Shown here: piece by piece, positions 15,704 through 25,276 of the stretch
How positions within the stretch are numbered: the stretch's first letter is position 1
Layout: each line of letters opens with the position of its first letter
NCBI RefSeq assembly: GCF_022637555.1
Contig: NZ_CP093342.1
Coordinates: 3,100,001 to 3,164,000, forward strand
Length of the DNA: 64,000 bases
From: Microbacterium sp. H1-D42
GTDB lineage: Bacteria; Actinomycetota; Actinomycetes; Actinomycetales; Microbacteriaceae
Reading direction: 5' to 3'
Notes under the pieces: generated by a model
What the model was told of the DNA's origin: nothing
The model's input: only the letters and a program-made list of their open reading frames with translations
The model's database searches: none
Position numbers and translations under genes: made by a program

Positions 15704-17194
15704 TCATACGCGTTCGACGGTCAGTGAGCGATCGCCGAAGCGCACCACATCGCCGGTCTGCAGTGCGGTCGGGTCTGCTGGCGCCAGAGCGATCTCGCCG
15801 CCGGCGCGCAGGATGCTGCTGCCGTTGGTCGATCCGCGATCGACGACCAGCACTCCCCGACGTGCGGGCAGGAACGCCAGGTGCGTCTTGGACACCGACA
15901 GGGTGTCGTCGGCCACGGGAACGAGCTGCACGGCGCCTTCGCCGGTGACGGGTGCGGGAGCTCGGCCGAGGAGCGTCGCTCCTCGCACCTCCACGCGCAC
16001 GCCGGTGTCGAGCACGAGGACGGCACGTGCGGCGCTGAGTGCGCCGGACGGCGTCGGATCGGATGCCACCGCCTGGGCCGCCGCAGGCGCCGGCGCGATC
16101 GGGACGGCAGGAGCCGGCGCAGGCGTGACCGGGGCAGGCGTGACCGGGGCAGGCGTGACCGGGGCAGCTGCCGCGGCGGGAGCCTGGGCTGCGGGAATCG
16201 GAGCTGGGGCCGCCGGGGCGCGTACGGCCGGTGCCGGTTGTTCCGGGGCGGGTTGTGCCGGGGCGGATGCCCGTGACGCGAACGAATCGAGCAGCTGGCC
16301 GGACGCGAGCGGCGGGGGCACAGCATCCACCATCCCGGACGAAGCGGCGGGCGCGACCGGGGCGAAGCCGGGCGCCGGTGCGGGCGGAGCGGACGCGACA
16401 CCGGGAGTCGCGGGGGCAGCCTCATCGCGCCGCGGCGTCGAGGTGACGCGGTGTGCGCCGATCACGCCGCCGGAGAACCGCCCTGATGGCACGTACTCGG
16501 CAGGGGCGTCGCGATTCAGCGGCGTGGCCAGCGACGGCAGCGGAGCCTTCTCGCTGTGCTCGGGGGTCTTCAGCGTCTTGCGCGCGATGCGCATGCGCTT
16601 GACGTCGTACGGGTTCAGTCCGCGCCTGATGTCGACCAGCCAGGTCGCTCCGGCCTGATCGAGCCAGCCGCGACCGCGGCGCTCACCGTCGAACAGCGGC
16701 GAAAGCGCCACGACCAGGAGCGGTCCGAGCAGCGGGATGAGGAAGGAGGCGGCCAGCACCAGGTAGCGCACGACGGCGCCGCGCCAGAAGCCGGGGCGCT
16801 CGAGGGTGCGCACGTTGACCGTCCGGATGCCGAAGGTCGCCTTGCCGATGGTCAGCCCCTTGCGCCCGTGCAGCAGCAGCTGGAGCACGGTGAAGATCGT
16901 GACCAGGGCGTTGGAGATCGCGATCGCAGCGATCGGCCAGACCAGGTCGCCGCGCTCCAGCATCCGCGCCGCATCCGCCGATCCGGATGCGATCTGCAGG
17001 GCGACCGGCGTCGCGACGAGGACCCCTGGCAATGCCAGCACCAGCACGATGCACAGCTCGAGAGCGGTGGCGAGCACCCGCCTGCCAGTGGGGGCAGGGA
17101 TGAGCCCGAGGGCTGCCGCGTATGCAGGGTCGGCCCGGCCGTGCACGTCAAGGCCTTCGATGGCCCGCGCGCCGTCGTCGATCTCCCAGATCAA
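15704..17194 (-). CDS. RDD membrane protein with Pro/Ala-rich linker and C-terminal FHA domain
   Basis: A protein of 496 residues. I choose TTG 17194 as start: it overlaps the previous stop as TTGA and has GGAG 7 bases upstream; no ATG fits. The N-terminal RDD region (about residues 25-195) has several hydrophobic segments and a GKATFGIRTV motif. A linker of about 150 residues rich in Pro and Ala follows, with a threefold VTPAP repeat, and then an FHA domain (about 395-496) with LLGRAP, LSVSKTHL and GSTNGS. FHA domains bind phosphothreonine, so it probably docks proteins phosphorylated by the kinase encoded at 17901-19538. Same architecture as 21651-22898. Confidence 0.85.
   Translation of the reverse strand: MIWEIDDGARAIEGLDVHGRADPAYAAALGLIPAPTGRRVLATALELCIVLVLALPGVLVATPVALQIASGSADAARMLERGDLVWPIAAIAISNALVTIFTVLQLLLHGRKGLTIGKATFGIRTVNVRTLERPGFWRGAVVRYLVLAASFLIPLLGPLLVVALSPLFDGERRGRGWLDQAGATWLVDIRRGLNPYDVKRMRIARKTLKTPEHSEKAPLPSLATPLNRDAPAEYVPSGRFSGGVIGAHRVTSTPRRDEAAPATPGVASAPPAPAPGFAPVAPAASSGMVDAVPPPLASGQLLDSFASRASAPAQPAPEQPAPAVRAPAAPAPIPAAQAPAAAAAPVTPAPVTPAPVTPAPAPAVPIAPAPAAAQAVASDPTPSGALSAARAVLVLDTGVRVEVRGATLLGRAPAPVTGEGAVQLVPVADDTLSVSKTHLAFLPARRGVLVVDRGSTNGSSILRAGGEIALAPADPTALQTGDVVRFGDRSLTVERV
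16121..16165 (-). repeat. Three perfect 15-bp tandem repeats in the linker of the RDD-FHA gene
   Basis: The unit AGGCGTGACCGGGGC occurs three times head to tail (16121, 16136, 16151) and encodes the VTPAP repeat. Perfect in-frame units can change number by slippage and so vary linker length without a frameshift. Confidence 0.85.
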
Positions 17195-17904
17195 TCCAGA
17201 TCTCCTTCGGGTTCGGTCTGGGGCGCATCGAGCATGGCCAGGTCCTGCCTGGTCACCAGGCGCGATGCCACCGCGTGCTCGACCAGCCGCGCACGGCGGT
17301 TGGTGGCGAAGCTGCGCTGCCCGCCGCGCATGCCAGGCACGCCGATGCGGTCGAGCTTGTCGCACACGTTGTCGAGCTTGCGGTTGAAGCGCGTCACGGT
17401 CCAGCCGAGGCGCTCAGCGGCCTTCGCCGACGTCGGGATCTCACTCATGCCCGTGCCGTCACGCCGCAGCTGCGGCTCGGCGAGAGCGAGGATGAGCAGC
17501 TTCTGGCTGGCCGTCAGCGGCACCTCCCCGATGGTCGAGGCGCCGTCGCTGTCGGACTCGCGCCGCGTCGCGTGGAATGTCGGCTCGGCGGAGTGCACCG
17601 TGAACTCGTACGTCGTCGGCCCCGCCGCGAAGACGACCGTCGTCCGCTCGAAGACCAACGGCAGCCGCGCTCCCGGAGCGAGCCACGCCTGCACGCCGCC
17701 GGCAGAATCGGTGACCGTCGCCGTGAGCCTGCTGCCGACGTTCGTCAGCCACCACAGCCCGTCGGTCTTCGCGATCTCGAGGAAGGAGCGATGCAGGAAC
17801 AGGTTCTCGTCCAGCGCGAGGTCGCCCTCCCTGCCCACAGTGAATGCGGCATCCGCGTCGACGGGGAAGTACTCCCCCGCGAACTCGACCGTGACAGCGC
17901 TCAT
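17191..17904 (-). CDS. FHA-like domain fused to a winged-helix DNA-binding domain
   Basis: A protein of 237 residues; ATG 17904 overlaps the kinase stop (ATGA). Residues 1-115 look like a divergent FHA fold: a FTVGREGDLAL strand, then HRSFLEIAK, then WWLTNVGSRL where the Asn turn is expected. Residues 135-215 look like a winged helix-turn-helix (TASQKLLILALAEP, then AAERLGWTVTRFNRKLDNV). Such a protein could read the phosphorylation state set by the neighbouring kinase/phosphatase and control transcription, and it is the best candidate in the locus for binding the palindromes; this is inference. Coupled on both sides by 4-base overlaps. Confidence 0.7.
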   Translation of the reverse strand: MSAVTVEFAGEYFPVDADAAFTVGREGDLALDENLFLHRSFLEIAKTDGLWWLTNVGSRLTATVTDSAGGVQAWLAPGARLPLVFERTTVVFAAGPTTYEFTVHSAEPTFHATRRESDSDGASTIGEVPLTASQKLLILALAEPQLRRDGTGMSEIPTSAKAAERLGWTVTRFNRKLDNVCDKLDRIGVPGMRGGQRSFATNRRARLVEHAVASRLVTRQDLAMLDAPQTEPEGDLD

Positions 17905-19538
17905 TTCACACAATCCCGCACCGGCTGGGAGGGGCGACCGCCGTCGCGCACGAGGGTGACCTCGATGCACGTCTCCTGCGGGTGCGCGCCGTCCAGCTTC
18001 ACGTTCGTCGACTCGGTGCTCTCGGCGGGCTGCGGCCCGTCGAGGGTGATCTCCTGCCAGATGAACGAGTCGCCCTCCTTCGGGTCGTCGTTGGTCCATG
18101 AGAAGCTCACGACGTCGCCGTCGCGCGTGCCCTTCAGATCTGACACCGGCGGGATGATCGCCGATACGACGTCCTGCGGTTCTGGCGATGCGGCTTCGCT
18201 GACCTTCGGAGTGGGGATCAGCGCATTCGTGATGTCGTCGCTGAACCAGAGGAAGGCACCAAGCGCCACCACCACGGTCGCTGCCGCGGCGGTCCAGCCG
18301 ATCCAGCGGCGCCGGCTGCGCACCGTGGTGTCATCGGATGCCGCAGGCGGGGTCGTCGAAGCGGACTCCACAGGTGTGGCGGGGACCGCGGCGGAGCTCG
18401 CGACCGGCGCGACCACGGTCGGCGGTCGCAGCTGCGTGCGCTCATCGTCGGCAGCGGGCGGTGCGGCCTGCGGCGATGGACGACGCTGCGTCTGGTCGAC
18501 GGCGGCAGCCGCCTCTGGGCTCTCGAACAGCGGTACGTTCGCGCGGGGCACGTGGCGCGGCTCGGTCATCGCCGAGGGACGGGTCATGCCGGGCGCATCG
18601 GGAGCGATCGAGACGACTTCGCGCACGCGGGTCAGTCCGTCGTCATCGTCCTTGAGCTCGTCGGCCGACGGATGCTCGTCGACGATGTCGATCGGCGTCA
18701 CCGAGTGCGCGAGTTCGATCTGCACCTTCTGCAGCGCACGCGCGAACGCGACCGCGCTCGGGTAGCGGTCGTCGGCGTTCTTCGACATCGCTCTGGTGAG
18801 CACCGCCTGCAGGCTCGCCGGTGAATCGGGGCGTTCCAGGGGCGGCACAGCCATGCGCTCGATGCGCTCGATCAGGTCGGCGCTGGTGTTGCGCTCACCG
18901 GGACGCTCGAACGGCGACCGGCCCGCGAGCAGCGTGTAGATCGTCGCACCGAGGGCGTAGACGTCCGTGCGCGTGCCGCTGCGCGGCGGCTCGGCGAACG
19001 ACTCAGGCGGAGACCACGGGATCGACATGCCGGCCGACTCGGTCACCGCGCCGGCAGTCGACGCGATGCCGAAGTCCGTGAGAGCCGGACGGTTGTACTC
19101 GGTCACCAGGATGTTCGCCGGCTTGATATCGCGGTGCAGCACACCGGCGCGGTGTGCTGTTTCCACGGCTCCCGCGACCTGGATGCCGACACGCAGCGCC
19201 TCGGCGACCGAGAACGGCGCCTTGCGGGCGCGCACCTGCAGGTTCGGGCGGGGGCAGTACTCCATCACCAGGTACGGGCGACCGTCGCCGGCGACACTGG
19301 CCTGATAGATGGTGACGATGGCCGGGTGCGTCGAGAGCATCGCCATCACGTTCGCCTCGTCGGCGAACTCCTGCGCAGCACCCGTCGTGATCCGATCGGC
19401 GAGCAGCACCTTCACCGCGACCTTGCGGCGCGGCATCTCCTGCTCGTACAGGAACACGTCGGCGAATCCGCCGGCGCCGAGCGGCTGCAGGTACGAGAAG
19501 CCTGGCAGCTGCGGTGGCGGTGACGGCGGCCTGCTCAC
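17901..19538 (-). CDS. Membrane Ser/Thr protein kinase (PknB/Pkb2-like)
   Basis: A protein of 545 residues. The kinase domain at residues 10-275 has the Gly loop GAGGFADVF (21-29), Lys43 in VAVKV, the catalytic HRDIKPAN (135-142) and DFG (155-157), so it should be active. A Pro/Thr-rich juxtamembrane region follows, one membrane segment at about 420-438, and an outer domain of about 105 residues with two Cys and no PASTA repeats. Known role: Hanks-type kinase phosphorylating Thr/Ser, here probably including ligands of the five FHA-type domains encoded in the same operon. It is opposed by the PP2C at 20842-21654. The missing PASTA repeats argue against a PknB cell-wall muropeptide sensor. Confidence 0.92.
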   Translation of the reverse strand: MSRPPSPPPQLPGFSYLQPLGAGGFADVFLYEQEMPRRKVAVKVLLADRITTGAAQEFADEANVMAMLSTHPAIVTIYQASVAGDGRPYLVMEYCPRPNLQVRARKAPFSVAEALRVGIQVAGAVETAHRAGVLHRDIKPANILVTEYNRPALTDFGIASTAGAVTESAGMSIPWSPPESFAEPPRSGTRTDVYALGATIYTLLAGRSPFERPGERNTSADLIERIERMAVPPLERPDSPASLQAVLTRAMSKNADDRYPSAVAFARALQKVQIELAHSVTPIDIVDEHPSADELKDDDDGLTRVREVVSIAPDAPGMTRPSAMTEPRHVPRANVPLFESPEAAAAVDQTQRRPSPQAAPPAADDERTQLRPPTVVAPVASSAAVPATPVESASTTPPAASDDTTVRSRRRWIGWTAAAATVVVALGAFLWFSDDITNALIPTPKVSEAASPEPQDVVSAIIPPVSDLKGTRDGDVVSFSWTNDDPKEGDSFIWQEITLDGPQPAESTESTNVKLDGAHPQETCIEVTLVRDGGRPSQPVRDCVK

Positions 19539-20845
19539 GCCAGCCCCTCGAAGATGACAGTGACGCCGTCGCCGAGGTCGACGACATCGCCGTCGAGCAC
19601 GAGCGTGTGCTCCCCTGGGTGCAGTCGCATCGGGTCGACACCAGGGCGGATCAGCGTCGAGCCGTTGGTCGTGCGCAGATCGATCACGACGACGGAATCG
19701 CCCTCGGGACGGATCTCGAGGTGACTGCGCGAGATGTCCTGCTGCGGGCTGTCCACCGCGACCAGGTGCGGCATGGTCTCTCCGCTGGCCCTGGTCGAAC
19801 GCGGCCGGCGACCGATGATGACGGTGCGATCGAGTTCGATGACCTGACCGGTCGAGATGCGCACCACGCCGTGGGACGACGCCGGGCTCTCGGTGGTGGG
19901 AATCATCTCGGTCGGCGCGTTCGGGTCACCCGCAGCCGCACCCGCCTCGGCACGCAGTCGGCGCACCTCCGCAAGTGAGATCGTCGCACCGTCGTGGTCG
20001 CCGAGGCTCGCGGGAGGCGCCGGAGCCGGTGGCATCGGCGGGGTGAACGGCGGCAGCGGTGGTGCCGGCGGGGGCAGCAACGGCGAAGGCGCCTTGTGCA
20101 CGGTCTGCTCCAGCGCATCGGCGTCCAGTGCCGGGGTGGCCTCAGGGACGGGAGCGGTCGCCGGTTCGGGAGCGACCTCCGGCGCGAAGGTGAACTCGGT
20201 GGGCATCAGCGTGTGCAGCTCGGGGCGGGAGTCAGGGTCCTCAACCGGCGTCTCGTCTGCATCTGCGGGCTCTTCGGCCGGCGCCGGATCGTCGACAAGC
20301 GCAGGCTCTTCAGCGAGCACGGACTTTTCGACGAGCACAGGCTCTTCGACAAGCGCAGGTTCGTCCGCATCGACCGCCGCAGCGCCTTCGGCTTCGACGT
20401 CCGCCGACGCGTCCGGCTCGCCGCTGCGCACCGACCCCGCCAGAACGACCCCGGATCGGATCGGGTAGGCCACGGCGTCGGACTGCTCGTCCAGCACCAG
20501 TTCGAAGCCCTGCGGATCGACCACGAAGCGCTCGCTCCAGGTGCTGACATCGGCGCCCGAGACGGTATCCGCACCAGCCGCGCCGCTGATCCGCACGGTG
20601 ACAGGGCCCCGCACGGCGAAGCGCACGGCGCCGCCGGGGGTGAGCGCGACGGCGAACGAGCCGAGAGTCGCGATGGATCCGGCGGCGAGCACGTCGATGA
20701 CCTCGGTGAGCGCGGGGGTGCCTGCCTGCAGCATCCGCGTCAGTCGCACGATGCGCTCTGGTGCGACGTCACCGGGAACCGCGACGATGCCGCCGTCCTC
20801 GACGACCACCTGCCACGCCCCCGGTCGGTAAGAGAACTGATTCAT
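19535..20845 (-). CDS. FHA-domain protein with acidic Pro/Glu-rich linker
   Basis: A protein of 436 residues with no membrane segment. About 120 N-terminal residues form a beta-rich domain of unknown family. A long Glu/Pro/Asp-rich linker (about 130-285) carries repeated short EEPALVE-type motifs. The C-terminal FHA domain (about 330-436) has VIIGRRP, ISRSHLEI and RTTNGS, the expected Arg, Ser-x-x-His and Asn binding positions. A likely cytosolic adaptor binding a phosphothreonine protein of the system. Overlaps both neighbours by four bases. Confidence 0.85.
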   Translation of the reverse strand: MNQFSYRPGAWQVVVEDGGIVAVPGDVAPERIVRLTRMLQAGTPALTEVIDVLAAGSIATLGSFAVALTPGGAVRFAVRGPVTVRISGAAGADTVSGADVSTWSERFVVDPQGFELVLDEQSDAVAYPIRSGVVLAGSVRSGEPDASADVEAEGAAAVDADEPALVEEPVLVEKSVLAEEPALVDDPAPAEEPADADETPVEDPDSRPELHTLMPTEFTFAPEVAPEPATAPVPEATPALDADALEQTVHKAPSPLLPPPAPPLPPFTPPMPPAPAPPASLGDHDGATISLAEVRRLRAEAGAAAGDPNAPTEMIPTTESPASSHGVVRISTGQVIELDRTVIIGRRPRSTRASGETMPHLVAVDSPQQDISRSHLEIRPEGDSVVVIDLRTTNGSTLIRPGVDPMRLHPGEHTLVLDGDVVDLGDGVTVIFEGLA

Positions 20846-21654
20846 CGAACCCCTCCATTCAATGCATCGCGAGGGCGGGTGGCCTCATCGACGTCGTCCG
20901 AGAGGACGACCACCCCCGGCCTCGAAGCCACCGCTGTCGCATCGACGACGATGACGGTGATGTTGTCGCGCCCGCCGGCCTCGACGGCCTCTGCGGTGAG
21001 CAGTGCGGCCGCCTGCTGCGGGTCGGGCTGCTGCGCCAGAACCTCTCGGATGCGGGCATCCGAGACCTCGGCGGTCAGCCCGTCGGAGCACACCAGCATC
21101 CGATCCCCGAACTCGGCAGGGAAGAGCCAGAAGTCGGCGTCGCCGCTGCTGCCGCCGCCGATCGCACGCGTGATGATGTTGCGCCGGGAATCCGTCGCGG
21201 CCATCTCGGGTGAGAGCTCGCCCGCATCGATGAGCTCCTGGATCACGGAATGGTCCACCGTGATCTGCTCGAGCTCGCCGTCGGCGAAGCGGTAGGTGCG
21301 CGAATCGCCGATGTTCATGGCCAGCCAATAGCCGAGCCCGTCGACCGACGATATGACGATGCCGGTCAGGGTCGTTCCCGCTCGAGACGACCCGGTGGTC
21401 ACCAGCTCTTCGACGGCGACGCGCGCACGCGCGAGCGCCTGGCGCACGTCGTCGAGTCCCGCCGCCTGCCGCCCGATCAGGCCGGCGAATTCGCTGATCA
21501 CGGCGGCGCTGGCCCGCTCGCCCGCCTCGTGGCCGCCCATGCCGTCGGCGACGACGAACACCGGTGCGGATGCGAGGTGCGCGTCCTCGTTGAGGGCGCG
21601 ACGCCTGCCGGTGTGCGTGGCCGAGCCTGAGGCCACCAGCAGCGGAGCGCTCAC
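20842..21654 (-). CDS. PP2C-family Ser/Thr protein phosphatase
   Basis: A protein of 270 residues with the complete PP2C motif set: NEDAH (22-26), VVADGMGGHEAGE (about 34-46), a central VCSDGLT and the C-terminal GRDNITVIVVD, which supply the metal-binding Asp residues. Cytosolic. Known role: Mn/Mg-dependent dephosphorylation of phospho-Ser/Thr, reversing the kinase encoded two genes downstream. Such pairs occur in PFNA-type clusters and beside PknA/PknB. Confidence 0.93.
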   Translation of the reverse strand: MSAPLLVASGSATHTGRRRALNEDAHLASAPVFVVADGMGGHEAGERASAAVISEFAGLIGRQAAGLDDVRQALARARVAVEELVTTGSSRAGTTLTGIVISSVDGLGYWLAMNIGDSRTYRFADGELEQITVDHSVIQELIDAGELSPEMAATDSRRNIITRAIGGGSSGDADFWLFPAEFGDRMLVCSDGLTAEVSDARIREVLAQQPDPQQAAALLTAEAVEAGGRDNITVIVVDATAVASRPGVVVLSDDVDEATRPRDALNGGVR

Positions 21655-22898
21655 GCGAAGCCGCCGATCGTCACGATGCGGTCGCCGATCTCGATCGCAT
21701 CCCCGAGGCGCACGGGCACGCGCTGCCCTGGCGGGCAGGCGATGCGCACGCCGTCACGCACGACGACGGTGCCATTGGTGGACTGACGGTCCATCACCCA
21801 GCCACCAGACGGCGCGGCGCCGGCCTCGAAGTGCGTCTTCGACAGTGAGAGCGTCTCGTCGCGCACGGCGACGATGGCGGCACCCGCCTCGGCATCGGGG
21901 TTGCGGCCGAACACCGTGCGCCCCGAGACGGACGCGCGCTGGCCGTCGTCCCAGGTGAAGACGAGGCGGTGCCCAGGGATGCTGATGCGCGTCGACTCGA
22001 TGTCGTCATCGAGATCGTCGGGCGGGGTGGTCACGGACGCCGGAGCCGCGGCGGCCGGTGCGGACGGGGCCGCCGGTGCGGGCTCGGATGCCGGAGTCGC
22101 GACGACCGGGGCCACAGGCGCGACCGGAGCGGGCGCCGCGACGGGAGCGGGCGGCGCTGACGGGGCCAGCGGCTGCTGCGTCACGCCGGGGACGAACGAG
22201 ATCAGCGGGTCGTCGGGAAGGGCGTCAGTGCGGCGCGGGGCGATGACGGTCTCATCCGGCAGCTCGGTCGGCGCGGGCGCTGCGACCGGTGCTGGCAGCG
22301 GCGGGGCCGGCGGCCTCGGGAAGCCGGGGGGCACCGCCGGTCCGCCGAACGGCTGCGGCGGGCGCGGCCCGTCCGGCACCGGCATCGGGGGCGAGGTGAA
22401 TCCGCTGGTCGCCGGAGCCGCATATGCCGAGGGCGCTGCGCGCCTGGCATCCAGCATCACAGCATCCGCTGCCTTGTCATGCCAGCCCTGGAAGCGGCCT
22501 GAGCCGTCGAACAGCGGCGAGAAGTAGCCGACGACGATCGCGCCGGCCAGACCGAACACGATGTTGCGCAGCAGCGCCCGCCCGAAGCCGATCGGGCGGC
22601 CGTCCTTCGCCGACGCGAGTCGCAGGCCCTGCGCGCGCATGCCGATCGACCCAGTTCCGGCCTGCATCAGGGTGTAGACGACGAACCAGGCGAGCTCCAG
22701 CAGGCCGAGCACGGTCAGCAGGATGAGGACCGAGAGCGCAGCCGCCGCGGGGTCGGCGCTGGTGGCGGCGCCGACCAGCATGCCCACCGCGATGATCGAG
22801 CCGATCACCGGGATGACTGCAGCGATGAGCGCATCGAGGATGTACGCCACCACCCGTCGCTGGATGGGCGCGACCTCACCGAAGGGAAGCATCGTCAT
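21651..22898 (-). CDS. RDD membrane protein with Pro/Ala-rich linker and C-terminal FHA domain (paralog of 15704-17194)
   Basis: A protein of 415 residues. The N-terminal RDD domain (about residues 8-150) has membrane helices and a GSIGMRAQGLRL motif. A Pro/Ala linker (about 155-300) follows, then a C-terminal FHA domain (about 310-415) with TVFGRNPD, LSLSKTHFE and QSTNGT. It shares domain order and FHA wording with the 496-residue RDD-FHA protein. Likely membrane-bound phosphothreonine adaptor. Overlaps PP2C and the transglutaminase-like gene by four bases each. Confidence 0.85.
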   Translation of the reverse strand: MTMLPFGEVAPIQRRVVAYILDALIAAVIPVIGSIIAVGMLVGAATSADPAAAALSVLILLTVLGLLELAWFVVYTLMQAGTGSIGMRAQGLRLASAKDGRPIGFGRALLRNIVFGLAGAIVVGYFSPLFDGSGRFQGWHDKAADAVMLDARRAAPSAYAAPATSGFTSPPMPVPDGPRPPQPFGGPAVPPGFPRPPAPPLPAPVAAPAPTELPDETVIAPRRTDALPDDPLISFVPGVTQQPLAPSAPPAPVAAPAPVAPVAPVVATPASEPAPAAPSAPAAAAPASVTTPPDDLDDDIESTRISIPGHRLVFTWDDGQRASVSGRTVFGRNPDAEAGAAIVAVRDETLSLSKTHFEAGAAPSGGWVMDRQSTNGTVVVRDGVRIACPPGQRVPVRLGDAIEIGDRIVTIGGFA

Positions 22899-25276
22899 CG
22901 GGTCTCACTCTCGGGGTTCTTGCTCTTGCTGTCGATGTTGCCAGGTTCTCGGCGCACGCGCGCAGCCGCGGCATCCCGCAGGCCTTGCATGCCCGCGGTG
23001 AACCGGCTGCCTGCCGAGAGCGAGCGGACGCTCAGGCGCGCCTTCATGCGCGCCCAGAAGCCCACGCTGGTGCTCATGCCTCCGACTGCCTCGTCCACCT
23101 CGCTCCAGAAGGCGTCCACCTCTTCTGTGGTGGGCTCGCCTGGTCCGAAGACCTGACTGTCTGCGCGGTCGGCGAGCGCTGTGGCGGTCGGCGCGGCGAC
23201 GGCGGATGCCACCAGAGCGGCCTCCTCGACCCTGGTGCCGCCAGGGGCGAGCCGTGCGCCGTAGTCGACAGCACGGTCGGTGAGCTCGTCCCACCCTCCG
23301 CTGATGCGATCCGAGGTGTTCGCCGCGTTGCGACGCGAACGCCGCTTCGCCGCCTTCCACGCGCCGATCACGATGAACGGCGAAAGCAGCAACAGCACAG
23401 CGCCAAGCGAGATTCCGGCGATGGCGAGGATCATCCCGATGATTCCGAGAATGTTCGGGGAGTCGTCCTGCGGCTCGCGATCATCCGGCACCGTCGGCGG
23501 CAGGTCGACCGGCTCCTGCGGCGGGGGCGGCGGCTGCAGCACCTGCGGCTTCGGGTCGACTCGCGGCTTGGTGTTCTGGTTCTTGGGAACCTGGTCCTCA
23601 GGAGGCGTGGGGTCGAAGGTCACCCAGCCGACGCCTTCGAACGGGATCTCGACCCAGGCGTGCACGTCGTCGCCGGTGGCCTCGAAGACCTGCTCGCCAT
23701 CGCGCTCAGCAGGTGGGTAGTAGCCCATCACCACGCGTGCCGGGATGCCGAGCTGACCCGCGGCCAGCGCCATCACCACGGCGTACTGCTCGTCGTCGCC
23801 GACCATCTGATCGCTGCCGATCAGCGTGCTGATGCGCTCGGCGGTGTGTCCGGCCCGCGAGGGCACGTCGGCCTCGAGGCCGTGGCTGAAGAAGCCGCCC
23901 TTGGAGAAGTAGGTCTGCAGCGCGCGGGCCTGCTCGATCGGGGTCTCGGCGTCGGTCACCGCCTCGGCGGCGATGTTCGCGAGGTCCTCCGGCGCGTAGG
24001 TGGCGGCGTGCGCCTTGACGTTCGCGAAGTCGGCGTCCTTGAGCTGCTCGTCGGTCGGCGCGACAGGGACGATCGATTCGACCGTGTAGGTGTCGCCCTT
24101 CTTGAGCGTCGCCGTAGCCACCATCGTGTCGGTGGCGTTGTTGACGTACGTGCTGCGACGCAGCTGCTCGCCGCGCGAGCCGGTGTAGGTGACGTCGTCG
24201 AGCGTCGAGACGCCGGGCACCCAGGCACCGCTGTACTGGCTGATCGCGAATCGCAGCATCGTCGGCACACCCTCGGCGTCCGGCGCCATGCCGCCACGCA
24301 GGGGCGTGAACGCGCTGGATGATCCCGGGCCGCCGTCGGTGACGTTGTAGACGGTGCCGTCCCACTGATCCATGGCGCCGAGGCGCACGCGTGCGCCCTT
24401 GGGCAGTCCCTCGACGGTGAAGAGCGTCTCGGTCTTCTCATCGCGCACGTTCATGCGGAAGGACTGCAGCGGGCTCGCGTAGTCGCGGATGTTGAACGGC
24501 GGGATGATCGCGTCGCGAAAGACGTGGCGAGGCTGGGCCTGCGTGGTGACCGCGCTGATGCCGACACCGGCGCCGGCCGCGACGGCGACGATGGCCACCC
24601 CGCCGATCAACCGGCGCATGCGCATGTGCGTGGCACGAGTCGGGTCGACCTGTGCCACATCGACCGCGTTCTGCTGCGGCGCCCACCAGGCCCGAAGCGA
24701 CATCCACACGACGGCGACCGCCGCGAGCACGATTCCCTGGACGAGCGGGAACGCCGGCTCCGGCACGCCGAGGGCGATCACGAACACGAGGGTCACGATG
24801 ATCGGGATCAGCGCCCAGCCGACCTGACGCAGTCGCAGGGCGAGCGATGCCGCCGTGACCGAGGCGACCAGGCTGATCAGGAAGGTGACGAGCAGATGAC
24901 CGTCGGACGCTGAGACAGGAGCCACCGTCGTGAGCAGCTGCTTCCACGACGTGATGGCGCCGAGCGCGAGGCCGCCGAGGGTCTGCAGCGTCGGCACCAC
25001 GCCCGCGATCGTGGTGTACGGAAGGGCCAGTGCCCCGCCGAAGAGGAAATAAGCCGCGATGGTCATGCCCGCGACGATGAGGATGCCCCACCGGCGCCAT
25101 GCGCAGACCACGGCGATGCCGAGACCGAGCAGCATGCCGCCGATCACCGAGACGAGAAAGCTCGGGCCGGCGAAAGTGGGCCAGAATCCGATCAGTGCGA
25201 CCAGAAGCAGCACCGCGACGGCGACGATGTCGAGCACCCAGCGGCGCAGCGAGGCCGATGGCGTGGTGGCGGTCAT
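22895..25276 (-). CDS. Transglutaminase-fold membrane protein (TgpA-like) lacking the catalytic Cys
   Basis: A protein of 793 residues. About seven N-terminal membrane segments (residues 14-250) are followed by an outer domain with a transglutaminase core, a Pro-rich stretch, another membrane segment (about 615-640) and a cytosolic tail. The core reads GDDEQYAVVMALAA, where active members read G-Tyr-Cys-Glu-Gln; the Cys position (about residue 495) is Asp. The His (DVHAWVE, about 540) and Asp (TFDPTPP, about 554) of the triad remain. It is therefore probably a non-catalytic member or uses another chemistry; the same change may be frequent in related actinobacteria (recollection, unchecked). 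It fits the Tgm slot of PFNA-type and MoxR-DUF58-transglutaminase operons. Confidence 0.85.
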   Translation of the reverse strand: MTATTPSASLRRWVLDIVAVAVLLLVALIGFWPTFAGPSFLVSVIGGMLLGLGIAVVCAWRRWGILIVAGMTIAAYFLFGGALALPYTTIAGVVPTLQTLGGLALGAITSWKQLLTTVAPVSASDGHLLVTFLISLVASVTAASLALRLRQVGWALIPIIVTLVFVIALGVPEPAFPLVQGIVLAAVAVVWMSLRAWWAPQQNAVDVAQVDPTRATHMRMRRLIGGVAIVAVAAGAGVGISAVTTQAQPRHVFRDAIIPPFNIRDYASPLQSFRMNVRDEKTETLFTVEGLPKGARVRLGAMDQWDGTVYNVTDGGPGSSSAFTPLRGGMAPDAEGVPTMLRFAISQYSGAWVPGVSTLDDVTYTGSRGEQLRRSTYVNNATDTMVATATLKKGDTYTVESIVPVAPTDEQLKDADFANVKAHAATYAPEDLANIAAEAVTDAETPIEQARALQTYFSKGGFFSHGLEADVPSRAGHTAERISTLIGSDQMVGDDEQYAVVMALAAGQLGIPARVVMGYYPPAERDGEQVFEATGDDVHAWVEIPFEGVGWVTFDPTPPEDQVPKNQNTKPRVDPKPQVLQPPPPPQEPVDLPPTVPDDREPQDDSPNILGIIGMILAIAGISLGAVLLLLSPFIVIGAWKAAKRRSRRNAANTSDRISGGWDELTDRAVDYGARLAPGGTRVEEAALVASAVAAPTATALADRADSQVFGPGEPTTEEVDAFWSEVDEAVGGMSTSVGFWARMKARLSVRSLSAGSRFTAGMQGLRDAAAARVRREPGNIDSKSKNPESETR

